Positions 8,358 through 16,927 of a DNA stretch of 64,000 nt are shown piece after piece. Under the pieces are notes generated by a model, which saw only the letters and a list, made by a program, of their open reading frames with translations, was not told the DNA's origin and did not search any database. The stretch lies in contig CAUZDY010000012.1 in the NCBI GenBank assembly GCA_963578805.1, forward strand, positions 1 to 64,000, read 5' to 3'. Each line of letters starts with the position of its first letter. Position 1 is the stretch's first letter. The translations under genes were made by a program, and so were the position numbers. The DNA is from CAUZIB01 sp963578805 (GTDB lineage: Bacteria > Acidobacteriota > Vicinamibacteria > Vicinamibacterales > UBA8438).

Positions 8358-9821
8358 TCAGGCTGCGCTGGCCGGCGGCGCAAGGCTAGTCGTTGCCAGC
8401 CGCCTATTAAATAGAACGAGCAAGATGAGGGCAACCCCCCACTGCAGCAGGCATGTGCCGAGGCTGTACATTCGGACAGGATTCCACCAGTTGTTCGGGT
8501 CGTAGACCGCGACCGCTTGATACATCCACCAGGTGAACATCACCGTGAACTGAACAGGGACCAGATACTGCAAGATCCACCCGAAAAGCGGACCAACTCG
8601 CATCGTTCCGTTACCGACGTTGATCAGGTCGGCTCGGAAGCGCTCAGGGCCATAACACGTGACGGCCACAGAAATAAATAGTCCACTAATCATCAGAGCG
8701 AGACCCCAGACCCAATCTTGGTTCTCAAAGATGGCAGGACTAATCGCAGAAGGAATGCCGCAGATCGCGGTCGCTGCTCCCACAAGTCGTACCGCGATCC
8801 GGCGCGAGAGCCCCGCATCGATGAGGACTCGACTCGCCAGCTCGATCATCGCTATCAGAGATGACAACGCGGCAAAGAACAAAGCCAGAAAGAAGATAGG
8901 AAGCACAACGGTCCCACTGGGAATCTGTAAAAAGAGCTGTGGTATCCAGATAAACGTCAAACCGAGGTTACCCGCCGCCATCACGTCGAGGGCGTCAGAG
9001 GTCGACAAGATCGCGAACGCCGTCGGCAGGATCGCCATCGCAGCCAGGAGCGACGCGGTATTGTTGCCGAGCCCGATGACCGCCGAGCTCACAACAATAT
9101 CTTCGTCGCGCTTCACATAGACAGCGTACGTCAAGATGAGTCCCCAACCGGCACCGGTCGACCAAGCCGACTGGGTCAACGCTTCTAACCAGGTCCGATA
9201 GCTGAGAAGAGCCGAGAGGTCGGGCCTAAAGAGAAACGCAAAACCCCGGTCGGCTCCCTCAAGGGTCACGGCGCGACCGACAGCCACCAGCAATAGCGCG
9301 AAGAGCGCAGGAATCAACACCTTATTCACGCGTTCGATGCCGCCTACGACACCACGTGCAACGATCGCCGTGCCCGTAAGTATGGCCACGATGTGAAACA
9401 GGATCGGCTGCCAGACCGAAATAGAGTACGCCGCCCAATAGGCTGCTGGATTATCCGGGGTTCCGGTGGTTATGCTGGCGACGAAATACTTTAGAGCCCA
9501 CCCAGTGACGACCGAGTAATAAAACATGATCATCATCGTCGTCACTGCGACAAAGCCGCCCATCCACGCGTGTCTCCGCCCTGCGAGTGATGCAAACGTC
9601 CCGATTGGTCCACGGCGGGCTCCGCGCCCCAAGCCAAACTCGGCGATCAAGAGGGGCAGCGACCACACCACTAGGAACAGCATCCATGGAATAAGAAAGG
9701 CCGCACCGCCGTTCTGCGCCGCGATTCTGGGAAAACGCCAGAGGTTGCCGGTACCGACCGCCATCCCGAGGCCGGCGACTATGACACCCCAACGCGATGA
9801 AAAGGTTTCTAGTCTCGGCAC
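8358..9821 (-). CDS. Sodium-dependent transporter (neurotransmitter:sodium symporter family)
   Basis: 487 residues and about 11-12 membrane helices in the LeuT/SNF fold. TM1 carries GLGMAVGTGNLWRFPRIAAQNGG, the family sodium and substrate site; further signatures are FGLGRGARR and the unwound TM6 region (TQSAWSTGAGWGL). It should import an amino acid or related small molecule with sodium; the substrate cannot be predicted. Translation starts at GTG. It is a single gene, divergent from the hspR remnant. Confidence 0.92.
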   Translation of the reverse strand: MPRLETFSSRWGVIVAGLGMAVGTGNLWRFPRIAAQNGGAAFLIPWMLFLVVWSLPLLIAEFGLGRGARRGPIGTFASLAGRRHAWMGGFVAVTTMMIMFYYSVVTGWALKYFVASITTGTPDNPAAYWAAYSISVWQPILFHIVAILTGTAIVARGVVGGIERVNKVLIPALFALLLVAVGRAVTLEGADRGFAFLFRPDLSALLSYRTWLEALTQSAWSTGAGWGLILTYAVYVKRDEDIVVSSAVIGLGNNTASLLAAMAILPTAFAILSTSDALDVMAAGNLGLTFIWIPQLFLQIPSGTVVLPIFFLALFFAALSSLIAMIELASRVLIDAGLSRRIAVRLVGAATAICGIPSAISPAIFENQDWVWGLALMISGLFISVAVTCYGPERFRADLINVGNGTMRVGPLFGWILQYLVPVQFTVMFTWWMYQAVAVYDPNNWWNPVRMYSLGTCLLQWGVALILLVLFNRRLATTSLAPPASAA

Positions 9822-10104
9822 TCGCTCGTCCTGTCCACCATGACATTCTAGTTTCCTAAGTTCGATGCACCTGCAGACCGAGAACGGTGATGCGCCTTCG
9901 CAGTCAGGCGCGAAGAGCGAGTATTTCGGGAATATTCAAGCCCTCTTGTCGGAGGTTCAGTGCGCCTATAACAAAATGCTGCACCGGCCGAATGTAGAGG
10001 TATACCAAACTCAGGACAGTAGTGTAACCCAACGACAGCGACCCCGAGATACAGACTCGACCGCCCTCTCGACCGACAGTCCAGCTCGAATCTACTGGCA
10101 CCAC
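9822..10104. other. Spacer between the symporter and the hspR operator
   Basis: No family-like reading frame on either strand. A reverse-strand frame of 66 codons (9904-10104) lacks a ribosome site and recognisable motifs. Confidence 0.45.
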
Positions 10105-10125
10105 CTTGATACGTTCCGTATCAAT
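10105..10125 (+). promoter_or_regulatory. HAIR-like HspR operator
   Basis: The inverted repeat CTTGATA-N7-TATCAAT has half sites at 10105-10111 and 10119-10125. Its 8-base inner arms TTGATACG/CGTATCAA are perfectly complementary around TTC. The HspR-associated inverted repeat (HAIR) consensus is CTTGAGT-N7-ACTCAAG, so spacing and outer bases agree. It lies 30 bases before the hspR ATG, the position expected for autoregulation of hspR-dnaJ. Confidence 0.7.
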
Positions 10126-10155
10126 GGGTAGGCTTGCGTCGACGCAGGTTTACAT

Positions 10156-10491
10156 ATGGCACCAGAGGTCTTCTTTATCAGCATGGTTGCTCGAGAGCTG
10201 GGCATGCACCCGCAGACGTTACGGAAGTAAGAGCGCCTTGGCCTAGTTCGACCGAGCCGCACTATCGGCAGCATGCGGGTGTACTCCACCGAGGAAATCG
10301 AGCGTCTACGCGCGATCAAGCGGCTGGTCAACGAACTCGGGATCAACTTAGCCGGTATCCAGCAGCTGTTGTCGATCGCCGATGTTGTCGCGCGAATCCG
10401 TCCGCTTCTGGAAGAAGCGATGACGCGGCCAGCGCGCCAACGCGTGCTGCGGCGAGAGGTCGATCGGTTAAGCCAGCTGCTGAGGCTCTAG
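10156..10491 (+). pseudogene. hspR: HspR-type MerR-family heat-shock repressor, interrupted by an in-frame TAA
   Basis: Read through, the 111 codons give a full HspR. The wHTH is MVARELGMHPQTLRK-[stop]-ERLGLVRPSRT, then VYSTEEIERLRAIKRL and the hallmark ELGINLAGIQQLL, followed by a C-terminal helix. The TAA at 10228-10230 (codon 25) replaces the nearly invariant Tyr of the LRxYE motif; one base change from TAC or TAT explains it. Restart at the ATG at 10273 would give a 72-residue protein without the DNA-binding helices. The frame is otherwise intact, so the lesion is recent, or a sequencing or assembly error. The start has AGG at eight bases. dnaJ follows after 34 bases. Confidence 0.88.
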
Positions 10492-10525
10492 CCACACGAG
10501 CCGTTCGAGCGATGTTGGGCTCCAG

Positions 10526-11548
10526 ATGAGTCAGATGGAATTTAAGGATTACTACAAGGTGCTCGGCATCGGCAAGACCTCGAATGCCGGTGAGATCAAG
10601 AAGGCCTTTCGGAAGCTCGCACGTAAGTATCACCCTGACGTCAATCCTGGAAACAGTACGGCGGAGACGAGGTTCAAAGAGGTCAATGAGGCGAACGAAG
10701 TACTAGGCGACCCGGACACACGCCGGAAGTACGACCAGCTGGGTGCGAACTGGAAACAATATAAAAATATGCCGCCGGGCGCCAGCGGCCCGTTTGGCTC
10801 GGCCGGACCGTTCGGCGCCGGCCCAGGTGACATCAAGTGGAACGTCAATGTCGGAGGGGGTTCTGGCGGACGGACGATGTCGGAGGACGAGGTCCGGAAG
10901 ATGTTCGGCGAGGACCCGTTCTCCGATTTCTTTCAGACCTTCTTTGCGGGTGGTGGGCGGCCAGGCAAGCGGACGTCACAACCTGCCAAGCGACGGGGTC
11001 ATGACGTTGAACATCCAATCGAACTGGAGTTAGAGCAGGCGTATAGAGGCCTGACCCAGCGGTTCTCGATTCGACCAGCGGACAAGAACCGAGTGCGGAA
11101 CGTCGAGGTTCGCATACCGTCGGGTGTAACCGAAGGATCACGCGTTCGAGTATCTGGTGAAGGAGAGGCAGGACAAGCTGGGGGGAGCGCCGGCGATCTC
11201 TACCTCCGTGTCCACCTTAAACCGCATCAAGTGTTCGAGTGCAAGGGTCAGCACCTGTATCTGACGACGGCCGTTCCGCTGACGACAGCTGTCCTGGGGG
11301 GCAAAGTCGACGTGCCGACGTTGGACGGCGGCTCTGTTCGGTTGAAGATTCCGGCGGCAACTCAACCCGGACAGGTATTCCGACTTAAAGGTAAAGGGAT
11401 GCCTGGGCTAGGGCAACGCACGACAGCTGGGGCTCTCTACGCAAGCGTCCGGGTGACCTTGCCCGATCACTTGAGCGCAGAGGCCCGTGAGCATTACGAG
11501 GCACTCGCCGAATTGGAATCTAATCCCGGCAAGGCACGTACCGCTTAA
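10526..11548 (+). CDS. CbpA-type DnaJ co-chaperone (J domain, G/F linker, no zinc finger)
   Basis: 340 residues. The J domain (about 5-70) has the HPD triad at 36-38 in RKLARKYHPDVN and stimulates DnaK ATPase. A Gly/Phe-rich linker follows (PPGASGPFGSAGPFGAG), then two C-terminal substrate-binding domains with VRIPSGVTEGSRVRV and GQVFRLKGKGMP. The four CxxCxGxG zinc repeats of classical DnaJ are absent, giving the CbpA class. ATG codons at 10526 and 10535 are both possible starts. It follows hspR in the usual operon order. Its last codons overlap out of frame with a clpB remnant, so its native C-terminus may have changed. Confidence 0.92.
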   Translation: MSQMEFKDYYKVLGIGKTSNAGEIKKAFRKLARKYHPDVNPGNSTAETRFKEVNEANEVLGDPDTRRKYDQLGANWKQYKNMPPGASGPFGSAGPFGAGPGDIKWNVNVGGGSGGRTMSEDEVRKMFGEDPFSDFFQTFFAGGGRPGKRTSQPAKRRGHDVEHPIELELEQAYRGLTQRFSIRPADKNRVRNVEVRIPSGVTEGSRVRVSGEGEAGQAGGSAGDLYLRVHLKPHQVFECKGQHLYLTTAVPLTTAVLGGKVDVPTLDGGSVRLKIPAATQPGQVFRLKGKGMPGLGQRTTAGALYASVRVTLPDHLSAEAREHYEALAELESNPGKARTA

Positions 11549-11667
11549 AACGCCTGATCCAGCGGCGAGTGCTCGATCCACTGGCGATGAGCATTCTTCA
11601 AAGCCAGTTTATCGAGGGCGATCACGTCGTGGTTAACACCTCCGACGAAGATATTACGTTTAAGTAA
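11542..11667 (+). pseudogene. clpB: C-terminal remnant of ClpB disaggregase
   Basis: In the frame CGC (11542) to TAA (11665-11667), 41 codons read RLKRLIQRRVLDPLAMSIL, then QSQFIEGDHVVVNTSDEDITFK. This matches the extreme C-terminus of ClpB from memory of the family (RPLKRxIQ, xxPLAxxIL, xGDxxxV). Nothing upstream in this frame continues ClpB: a TAA lies eight codons earlier and the DNA there encodes the end of dnaJ. The simplest reading is a deletion that removed over 800 codons of clpB and joined its tail to the dnaJ 3' end. No start or ribosome site serves this fragment. Confidence 0.82.
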
Positions 11668-11736
11668 GGAAGAGCCGATCGTCGCGTAACTCCGAGTTTA
11701 CTTCGGTCAGCGCCAGGCCTTCTCGGCGATCCTGAC

Positions 11737-13146
11737 TTATCCCATCTTCTGCATCGACGCCAGGAAGTCGGCGTTGGACTTGGTCTTACCCATCTTGTCC
11801 AGTAAGAGCTCCATCGCTTCGACCGGTGAGAGCGGGTTGAGTACTTTACGCAGCACCCAGACGCGGTTGAGGTCTTCGGGATCTATCAGTAATTCTTCCT
11901 TGCGAGTGCCGCTCTTCTGGATATCGATAGCCGGGAAGACCCGCTTGTCGACGAGCTTACGCTCAAGGTGAATCTCCATATTACCGGTACCCTTAAACTC
12001 CTCGAAGATTACGTCGTCCATCCTCGACCCCGTATCGACCAACGCCGTCGCCATAATTGTGAGTGATCCGCCTTCCTCAATGTTACGTGCGGCTCCAAAG
12101 AAGCGCTTCGGCTTCTGAAGGGCATTTGAATCCAGACCACCCGAGAGAACCTTTCCTGATGGTGGAATGACGGTGTTATAGGCACGAGCCAGACGCGTGA
12201 CCGAATCGAGAAGAATGACCACATCTTTGCGATGCTCGACAAGACGTTTCGCCTTTTCGACAACCATCTCCGCGACCTGGACGTGACGCTGGGCTGGCTC
12301 GTCGAATGTCGAGGAAATCACTTCCCCGTCGACGGAACGCTGCATGTCGGTGACCTCTTCCGGCCGCTCGTCGATCAACAAGACGATCAGGTAGACCTCG
12401 GGGTGGTTACGCACGACCGACTGGGCGATACTCTGTAGCAGCATCGTCTTGCCGGTGCGGGGCGCTGCAACGATAAGACCACGCTGGCCTTTCCCAATCG
12501 GGGTCATCAGGTCCATGACCCGACCCGAAAGGTTGGGTGTTTCACCCTCAAGTGTGATCCGCTCCTGCGGATACAACGGAGTCAAGTTCTCGAAGAAAAT
12601 CTTTTCGCGAGCCTGCTCGGGGGGTTCAAAATTAACGGCTTCGACCTTGATCAATGCGAAATAGCGTTCCCCTTCCTTCGGGGGTCGAATCTGACCAGAA
12701 ACTGTGTCACCGGTCTGGAGATCGAACTTTCTTATCTGAGAAGGCGAGACATAAATATCGTCTGGTCCCGGCAGATAGTTGTAATCCGGTGCCCTGAGAA
12801 AACCAAAGCCATCGGGTAAGACCTCGAGCACGCCCTCAGAGAAGATGAACCCACTCTGTTCTGTCTGCGCCTTCAGGATCTGAAAGATCAACTCCTGTTT
12901 GCGCATCCCTGTCGCACCGGCGACATGCAGATCCTTCGCGACCTGGGTTAGCTTGGCGATGCTCATTTCCTTGAGCTCACCGATGTTGAGGGTATTACCA
13001 CCACGCTTAGAGGAGGCCCGCCCAGAGGCCGGCTTTCCGGACGAGGATTTGACCTCTTCGGTCGCTGTGGCGGCGGGGGTGGTCACTTCCGAGGACTCGG
13101 ACTGATCACTGGACGCCCGGGAGACACGTTTTTGGTTTGTTGACAT
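11737..13146 (-). CDS. rho: Transcription termination factor Rho
   Basis: RNA-dependent hexameric ATPase that ends transcription. 469 residues. A Ser/Thr/Lys-rich N-terminal extension of about 50 residues precedes the Rho-N domain (NIGELKEMSIAKLTQVAKDL). The RNA-binding cold-shock-like domain includes GVLEVLPDGFGFLR. Walker A is AAPRTGKT (about 227-234), Walker B VVILLDSVTR, and the Q-loop/R-loop region includes KPKRFFGAARN. A consensus sigma-70 promoter lies at 13280-13308 with a leader of about 125 bases. The gene converges with the clpB remnant. Confidence 0.98.
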   Translation of the reverse strand: MSTNQKRVSRASSDQSESSEVTTPAATATEEVKSSSGKPASGRASSKRGGNTLNIGELKEMSIAKLTQVAKDLHVAGATGMRKQELIFQILKAQTEQSGFIFSEGVLEVLPDGFGFLRAPDYNYLPGPDDIYVSPSQIRKFDLQTGDTVSGQIRPPKEGERYFALIKVEAVNFEPPEQAREKIFFENLTPLYPQERITLEGETPNLSGRVMDLMTPIGKGQRGLIVAAPRTGKTMLLQSIAQSVVRNHPEVYLIVLLIDERPEEVTDMQRSVDGEVISSTFDEPAQRHVQVAEMVVEKAKRLVEHRKDVVILLDSVTRLARAYNTVIPPSGKVLSGGLDSNALQKPKRFFGAARNIEEGGSLTIMATALVDTGSRMDDVIFEEFKGTGNMEIHLERKLVDKRVFPAIDIQKSGTRKEELLIDPEDLNRVWVLRKVLNPLSPVEAMELLLDKMGKTKSNADFLASMQKMG

Positions 13147-13279
13147 GAGGTTAAGTCGTGCTAAGGGTTGAAAGTGAGTTTCAGGCTAGCGGAGAGGATT
13201 CGGGAATCTCGGCCCGACGAATGTGTGTTGTGTGAACGACTAACGTTGGTTGGGGAGACCCTTCCCTGGAGCCTTTTGC

Positions 13280-13308
13280 AGTATAGGACTCACAAATCGA
13301 CCTGTCAA
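13280..13308 (-). promoter_or_regulatory. Sigma-70 promoter of rho
   Basis: On the reverse strand TTGACA (13303-13308), a spacer of exactly 17 bases, then TATACT (13280-13285). Initiation near 13273 would give a leader of about 125 bases before the rho ATG. The promoter sits just after the stop of the upstream CoA-binding gene, so rho is probably transcribed independently. Confidence 0.8.
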
Positions 13309-13313
13309 CCGCC

Positions 13314-13673
13314 TCACAGCGTCGCGCCGAGAGCCATCAGGCTACAGGCGACAATTGGTTCGAGACCGAGCTCGTGCGCACGCTGGAGCACTTCCGGGCT
13401 CTCGGCGCCAGGGTTAATCCAGACTTCTGAGATTTGCTTCTCGGCAACCTCGACCAAAACGTCCAAACCTTTGTTCGGCGGCAAATAAATGGTCGCCATA
13501 TCAATCCGCCCAGGCACGTCGAGGACCGAACGATAGACCTTGAGACCTTCGATCTCGGTATCACGCCTGTTGATCGGAACCACTGTATATCCTTGTTTTA
13601 GGAATTCTCGCACTGCTTGGTTCCCAAACTTGTATCGGTTGGACGATGCGCCCACGACGGCTACCGTCTTCAT
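13314..13673 (-). CDS. CoA-binding domain protein (YccU-like)
   Basis: 119 residues, one Rossmann domain of the CoA_binding_2 family. The nucleotide loop is VAVVGASSNRYKFGNQA, later strands include VVPINRRDTEIEGLKVY, and the family end EVWINPGAES is present. Single-domain relatives bind CoA, but no reaction is known. It lies directly upstream of the rho promoter and is divergent from the GT39 gene. Confidence 0.9.
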   Translation of the reverse strand: MKTVAVVGASSNRYKFGNQAVREFLKQGYTVVPINRRDTEIEGLKVYRSVLDVPGRIDMATIYLPPNKGLDVLVEVAEKQISEVWINPGAESPEVLQRAHELGLEPIVACSLMALGATL

Positions 13674-13775
13674 CCCTCTAGACCCGCTCCAAGCAGTCTG
13701 TTAATAGCTTCCTGTGATGACACAATTCGTCCTGAGCCGATCCGCACCCAGTATAGCTTGTAGAATCTTTCCCAG

Positions 13776-15449
13776 GTGAGGGGACCTACCGTTGCGCTGC
13801 TCGGCATCTGCCTCCTGACGTTTTTTGCCGGTCTGGGTTCGCCTGCCATCACTGACTCCGACGAAGCGTTCTACGCGGAGAGCGCGCGGGAAATGGTCGA
13901 AAGCGGGGACTGGCTCACTCCCCACTTCAATTACGTCTATCGGTTCGAGAAGCCGATTCTCTACTATTGGCTCGCGGCGTCAGCCTATCTCGTGGCCGGC
14001 GTTGGAGAGACAACCGCACGGTTTCCGTCCGCGCTGGCTGGGCTCGGGTTGACTCTTCTGGTGTTTGTTTCGGCTCGCCGATGGTATGACGTTTCAACCG
14101 GGTTGCTTGCGGGTGTCATCACCGCAAGTAGCTTTGGCTACGTGATTATGGCGAGGCAGGCCCTTCCGGACCTTACCCTTGCCTTCTTTGTGACACTTGC
14201 CATCTGGGCCGCACTGGTGGCATATCGAGAACCGTCACCCGGTGAGCAAGAACCGGCTTACAACAGTCGGAGCCGGACCGCCTGGGTGGCCCTGTCAGCG
14301 GTCGGGGCCGCTGGGGCGATCCTCACGAAGGGGCCTGTGGGCATCGCACTTCCGGTACTCGTGGTCGGTCCACTGTTGGTGCTCGACCACTGGGCTGGTC
14401 GCGCCCGCGCTGGGGTCCGAATGACCGACCTTGCGCTCTTTACCATTATCGTTCTGGCTTTGGCGGCGCCTTGGTTTCTAGGCATGGCACTAGTGCACGG
14501 TCCGGCGTATCTGGACCGCTTCTTTATCGCTGAAAATTTCGACCGCTTTGCGACCCCTCGTTACAACGACCCGCGACCGCTCTGGTACTACGCGCCGATC
14601 GTCATCGGTGGCATGCTGCCATGGTCGCCCTTTATGCTCCTGTGGCTTCCGTCAATAGCCCGTGGATTACTCCGCGGCCTTGCGGGCTGCACAAACACGG
14701 TCCGATTCGGCTGGTGGGCGGCGGCGCCACTACTCTTCTATAGTTTGTCGGTCGGGAAGCAACCGCGATACATCCTCCCGATTCTACCTCCACTCGCCAT
14801 ACTGCTCGCTCACGCGATCCGGTCACGATCGGTCGGTTGTGACCGGGACCATCTCTTAAGTGTTTGCACCGGCATTACAGGGGGGATTCTCTGTCTCATT
14901 GCCTGGTTGGTGTACCGGGCGGCGCCGTTGTTCGTCGAATGGGCACCGGTGTGGACAGTCGGCGTGTCAGTCATTATCGGGCTGGCAGGTGTCGGGGTGC
15001 TGCTCTGTATCGCTCGCCCCAGATGGATCCCGGTGGCCGTGCTGACGGCCTCGATCCTGGTTAGCCTCGGCGTCCATATCGTGCTCCTCTCGTCACCAGA
15101 GACAGCTCCCGTCCAGCGCGTGGCCGAGATAGTGAAAACGGCACGCCAGAACGACGAGCCCTATGGCCGGTATCAAGCGCTGCATCGCAACCTAATTTTC
15201 TACACGCAGGCCGCGTTTTTGGAGCTGGGCATGGAACAAGCCGTGACCGACTTCTTGCGGTCGCCGGAGAGGGTCATCACGGTTCTTCCGGCCGAGACCG
15301 TCTCGCGGCTCGAAGCTCAAGGGTTGCTCCTTCGGCGGTTGGGTGAGGTTCGCTATCTCAACATAGGAGGGTTGACATTGGCGACGCTGCTCGATCCCGA
15401 TCCTGACCGACATCTTCATCGCCTGGTGGTGGTAGTTAATCGGGACTGA
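13776..15449 (+). CDS. GT39/ArnT-like membrane glycosyltransferase
   Basis: 557 residues with about 11-12 membrane helices. After the first helix the periplasmic loop carries ITDSDEAFYAESAREM, the acidic catalytic motif of PMT/ArnT enzymes, and RFEKPILYYW follows. These enzymes transfer a sugar from a polyprenyl-phosphate donor to lipid A, protein or another acceptor outside the cytoplasmic membrane. The acceptor here is unknown. The start is a GTG at 13776 with AGG directly before it. The next gene begins 59 bases after its stop. Confidence 0.85.
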   Translation: MRGPTVALLGICLLTFFAGLGSPAITDSDEAFYAESAREMVESGDWLTPHFNYVYRFEKPILYYWLAASAYLVAGVGETTARFPSALAGLGLTLLVFVSARRWYDVSTGLLAGVITASSFGYVIMARQALPDLTLAFFVTLAIWAALVAYREPSPGEQEPAYNSRSRTAWVALSAVGAAGAILTKGPVGIALPVLVVGPLLVLDHWAGRARAGVRMTDLALFTIIVLALAAPWFLGMALVHGPAYLDRFFIAENFDRFATPRYNDPRPLWYYAPIVIGGMLPWSPFMLLWLPSIARGLLRGLAGCTNTVRFGWWAAAPLLFYSLSVGKQPRYILPILPPLAILLAHAIRSRSVGCDRDHLLSVCTGITGGILCLIAWLVYRAAPLFVEWAPVWTVGVSVIIGLAGVGVLLCIARPRWIPVAVLTASILVSLGVHIVLLSSPETAPVQRVAEIVKTARQNDEPYGRYQALHRNLIFYTQAAFLELGMEQAVTDFLRSPERVITVLPAETVSRLEAQGLLLRRLGEVRYLNIGGLTLATLLDPDPDRHLHRLVVVVNRD

Positions 15450-15508
15450 CCGAGCTTTGCCCGGTAAGTTTTCCCCTGCTTCGCTCGTACTGATCTGGAC
15501 TGGTCTAA

Positions 15509-16927
15509 ATGGTCTCTAACTCCACTCTACCAAACGATTTCGTCGAGTCTCTTGAATCGATCGTCGGTGCGGACCACGTTCGGACCGACGAGCTGTCTCG
15601 CGACGTGTATGGCGTCGATGCACTGCAGCGCGGACGGCGCGCAGATGTCGTCGTGCTACCGGGCGGGACGACTGAGGTCGCAAACATCGCGCGGGTATGC
15701 GACCAGGCGCTCGTCCCGCTGACGGCCCGAGGTGCCGGTACTGGATACACCGGGGGTGCTGTGCCCGTTTTTGGTGGCGTCGTGCTGTCACTGGAGAGGA
15801 TGAACCGGATCATCGAAATCGACACCGCGAGCTTACTGGCTATTGTCGAACCGAATGTCGTGACGGCGGACCTGCAGGCAGCCGTCGAGCAGCTCGGTCT
15901 CTTCTACCCACCCGACCCCGCCAGTCTGAATCGGTCAGTGATCGGTGGAAATGTCGCCGAGTGTGCCGGCGGTCCACGCGCCTTTAAGTACGGGACGACG
16001 AAACGCTACGTGCTGGGCCTCGAAGCAGTTCTCCCAACGGGTCAGGTGATCCGCACCGGGGGCAAATCGGTCAAAAACGTCGTGGGCTACGACCTCACCC
16101 AGCTACTAGTCGGCTCGGAGGGCACACTTGCCATTGTGACGCAGGTCATCCTGCGACTCATTCCCCGACCACCCGCACGGGCCACACTACGGGCGACGTT
16201 CCCGTCCGTTTCTCGTGCTCTAGAAGCGGTCGAAGCCATGGTCGCTGACGGTGTGGTCCCGGCGGCGCTCGAGCTGATCGACGCCGACTGTGTGCGAGCG
16301 CTCGAGCGGCATCACGACGCCGAGACGTCCTCGGGTGAAGCTGTGGTCCTACTGATCGAAGTAGACGGGATGCCAACATCAATTATCGAGGAGGCGGAGC
16401 GTGTCACGCACGCATGCACTACTGCGGAGGGCATCGTTACGGCCGCCGCCGATGAGGCAGAGCGCGACCGTTTATGGAGCGACCGCCGCGATCTCTCACC
16501 CGTGCTCCTAGCCTTGGCGCCTCGAAAGATCAATCACGACGTTGTGGTGCCGAAAGGACGGATTCCGCGTTTGTTCGAAGTGATCGCTCGGCTGAAAACG
16601 GTCTACCGGCTGCCGATGCCGAGCTTTGGCCATGTCGGCGACGGAAATATTCATGTCAACATCCTCGTCGACCCAGCCGATGCGGAGGCCATGCGTCGGG
16701 CCGGGCAAGCTGAGCGTCAACTGTTTAAAGAAGTCGTCGCGCTCGACGGCTCCATCAGCGGCGAGCACGGGATCGGCTTTTCGAAGGCTCAGTTCCTCGG
16801 GCTGGAACTGTCGTCTGAGACGATCGCCTTAATGCGGCGGCTCAAGCAGGCGTTCGACCCAAACGGTATTCTGAACCCGGGAAAGATCTTTCCAAAGACA
16901 GATGAGGACGCAGCTCAGGCTCCCTGA
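15509..16927 (+). CDS. glcD: FAD-linked oxidase, GlcD family (glycolate/D-lactate oxidase type)
   Basis: 472 residues. An N-terminal FAD_binding_4 domain (PCMH type) has LTARGAGTGYTGGAVP, DPASLNRSVIGGNVAECAGG and GSEGTLAIVTQV. The C-terminal FAD-oxidase domain has SFGHVGDGNIHVNI and SISGEHGIGFSK, which hold the substrate-site His residues. It probably oxidises a 2-hydroxy acid such as glycolate or D-lactate. GlcE and GlcF partners are not next to it. Its 3' end overlaps the convergent aminotransferase gene by 13 bases. Confidence 0.9.
   Translation: MVSNSTLPNDFVESLESIVGADHVRTDELSRDVYGVDALQRGRRADVVVLPGGTTEVANIARVCDQALVPLTARGAGTGYTGGAVPVFGGVVLSLERMNRIIEIDTASLLAIVEPNVVTADLQAAVEQLGLFYPPDPASLNRSVIGGNVAECAGGPRAFKYGTTKRYVLGLEAVLPTGQVIRTGGKSVKNVVGYDLTQLLVGSEGTLAIVTQVILRLIPRPPARATLRATFPSVSRALEAVEAMVADGVVPAALELIDADCVRALERHHDAETSSGEAVVLLIEVDGMPTSIIEEAERVTHACTTAEGIVTAAADEAERDRLWSDRRDLSPVLLALAPRKINHDVVVPKGRIPRLFEVIARLKTVYRLPMPSFGHVGDGNIHVNILVDPADAEAMRRAGQAERQLFKEVVALDGSISGEHGIGFSKAQFLGLELSSETIALMRRLKQAFDPNGILNPGKIFPKTDEDAAQAP

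Noticed and set aside
9904..10104. 66-codon reverse frame upstream of hspR
   Set aside because: No ribosome site, no recognisable motif, and it runs into the operator region; likely chance.
10228..10230. Recoding of the hspR TAA as an amino acid
   Set aside because: No known bacterial recoding uses TAA in this context; a mutation or sequence error is simpler.
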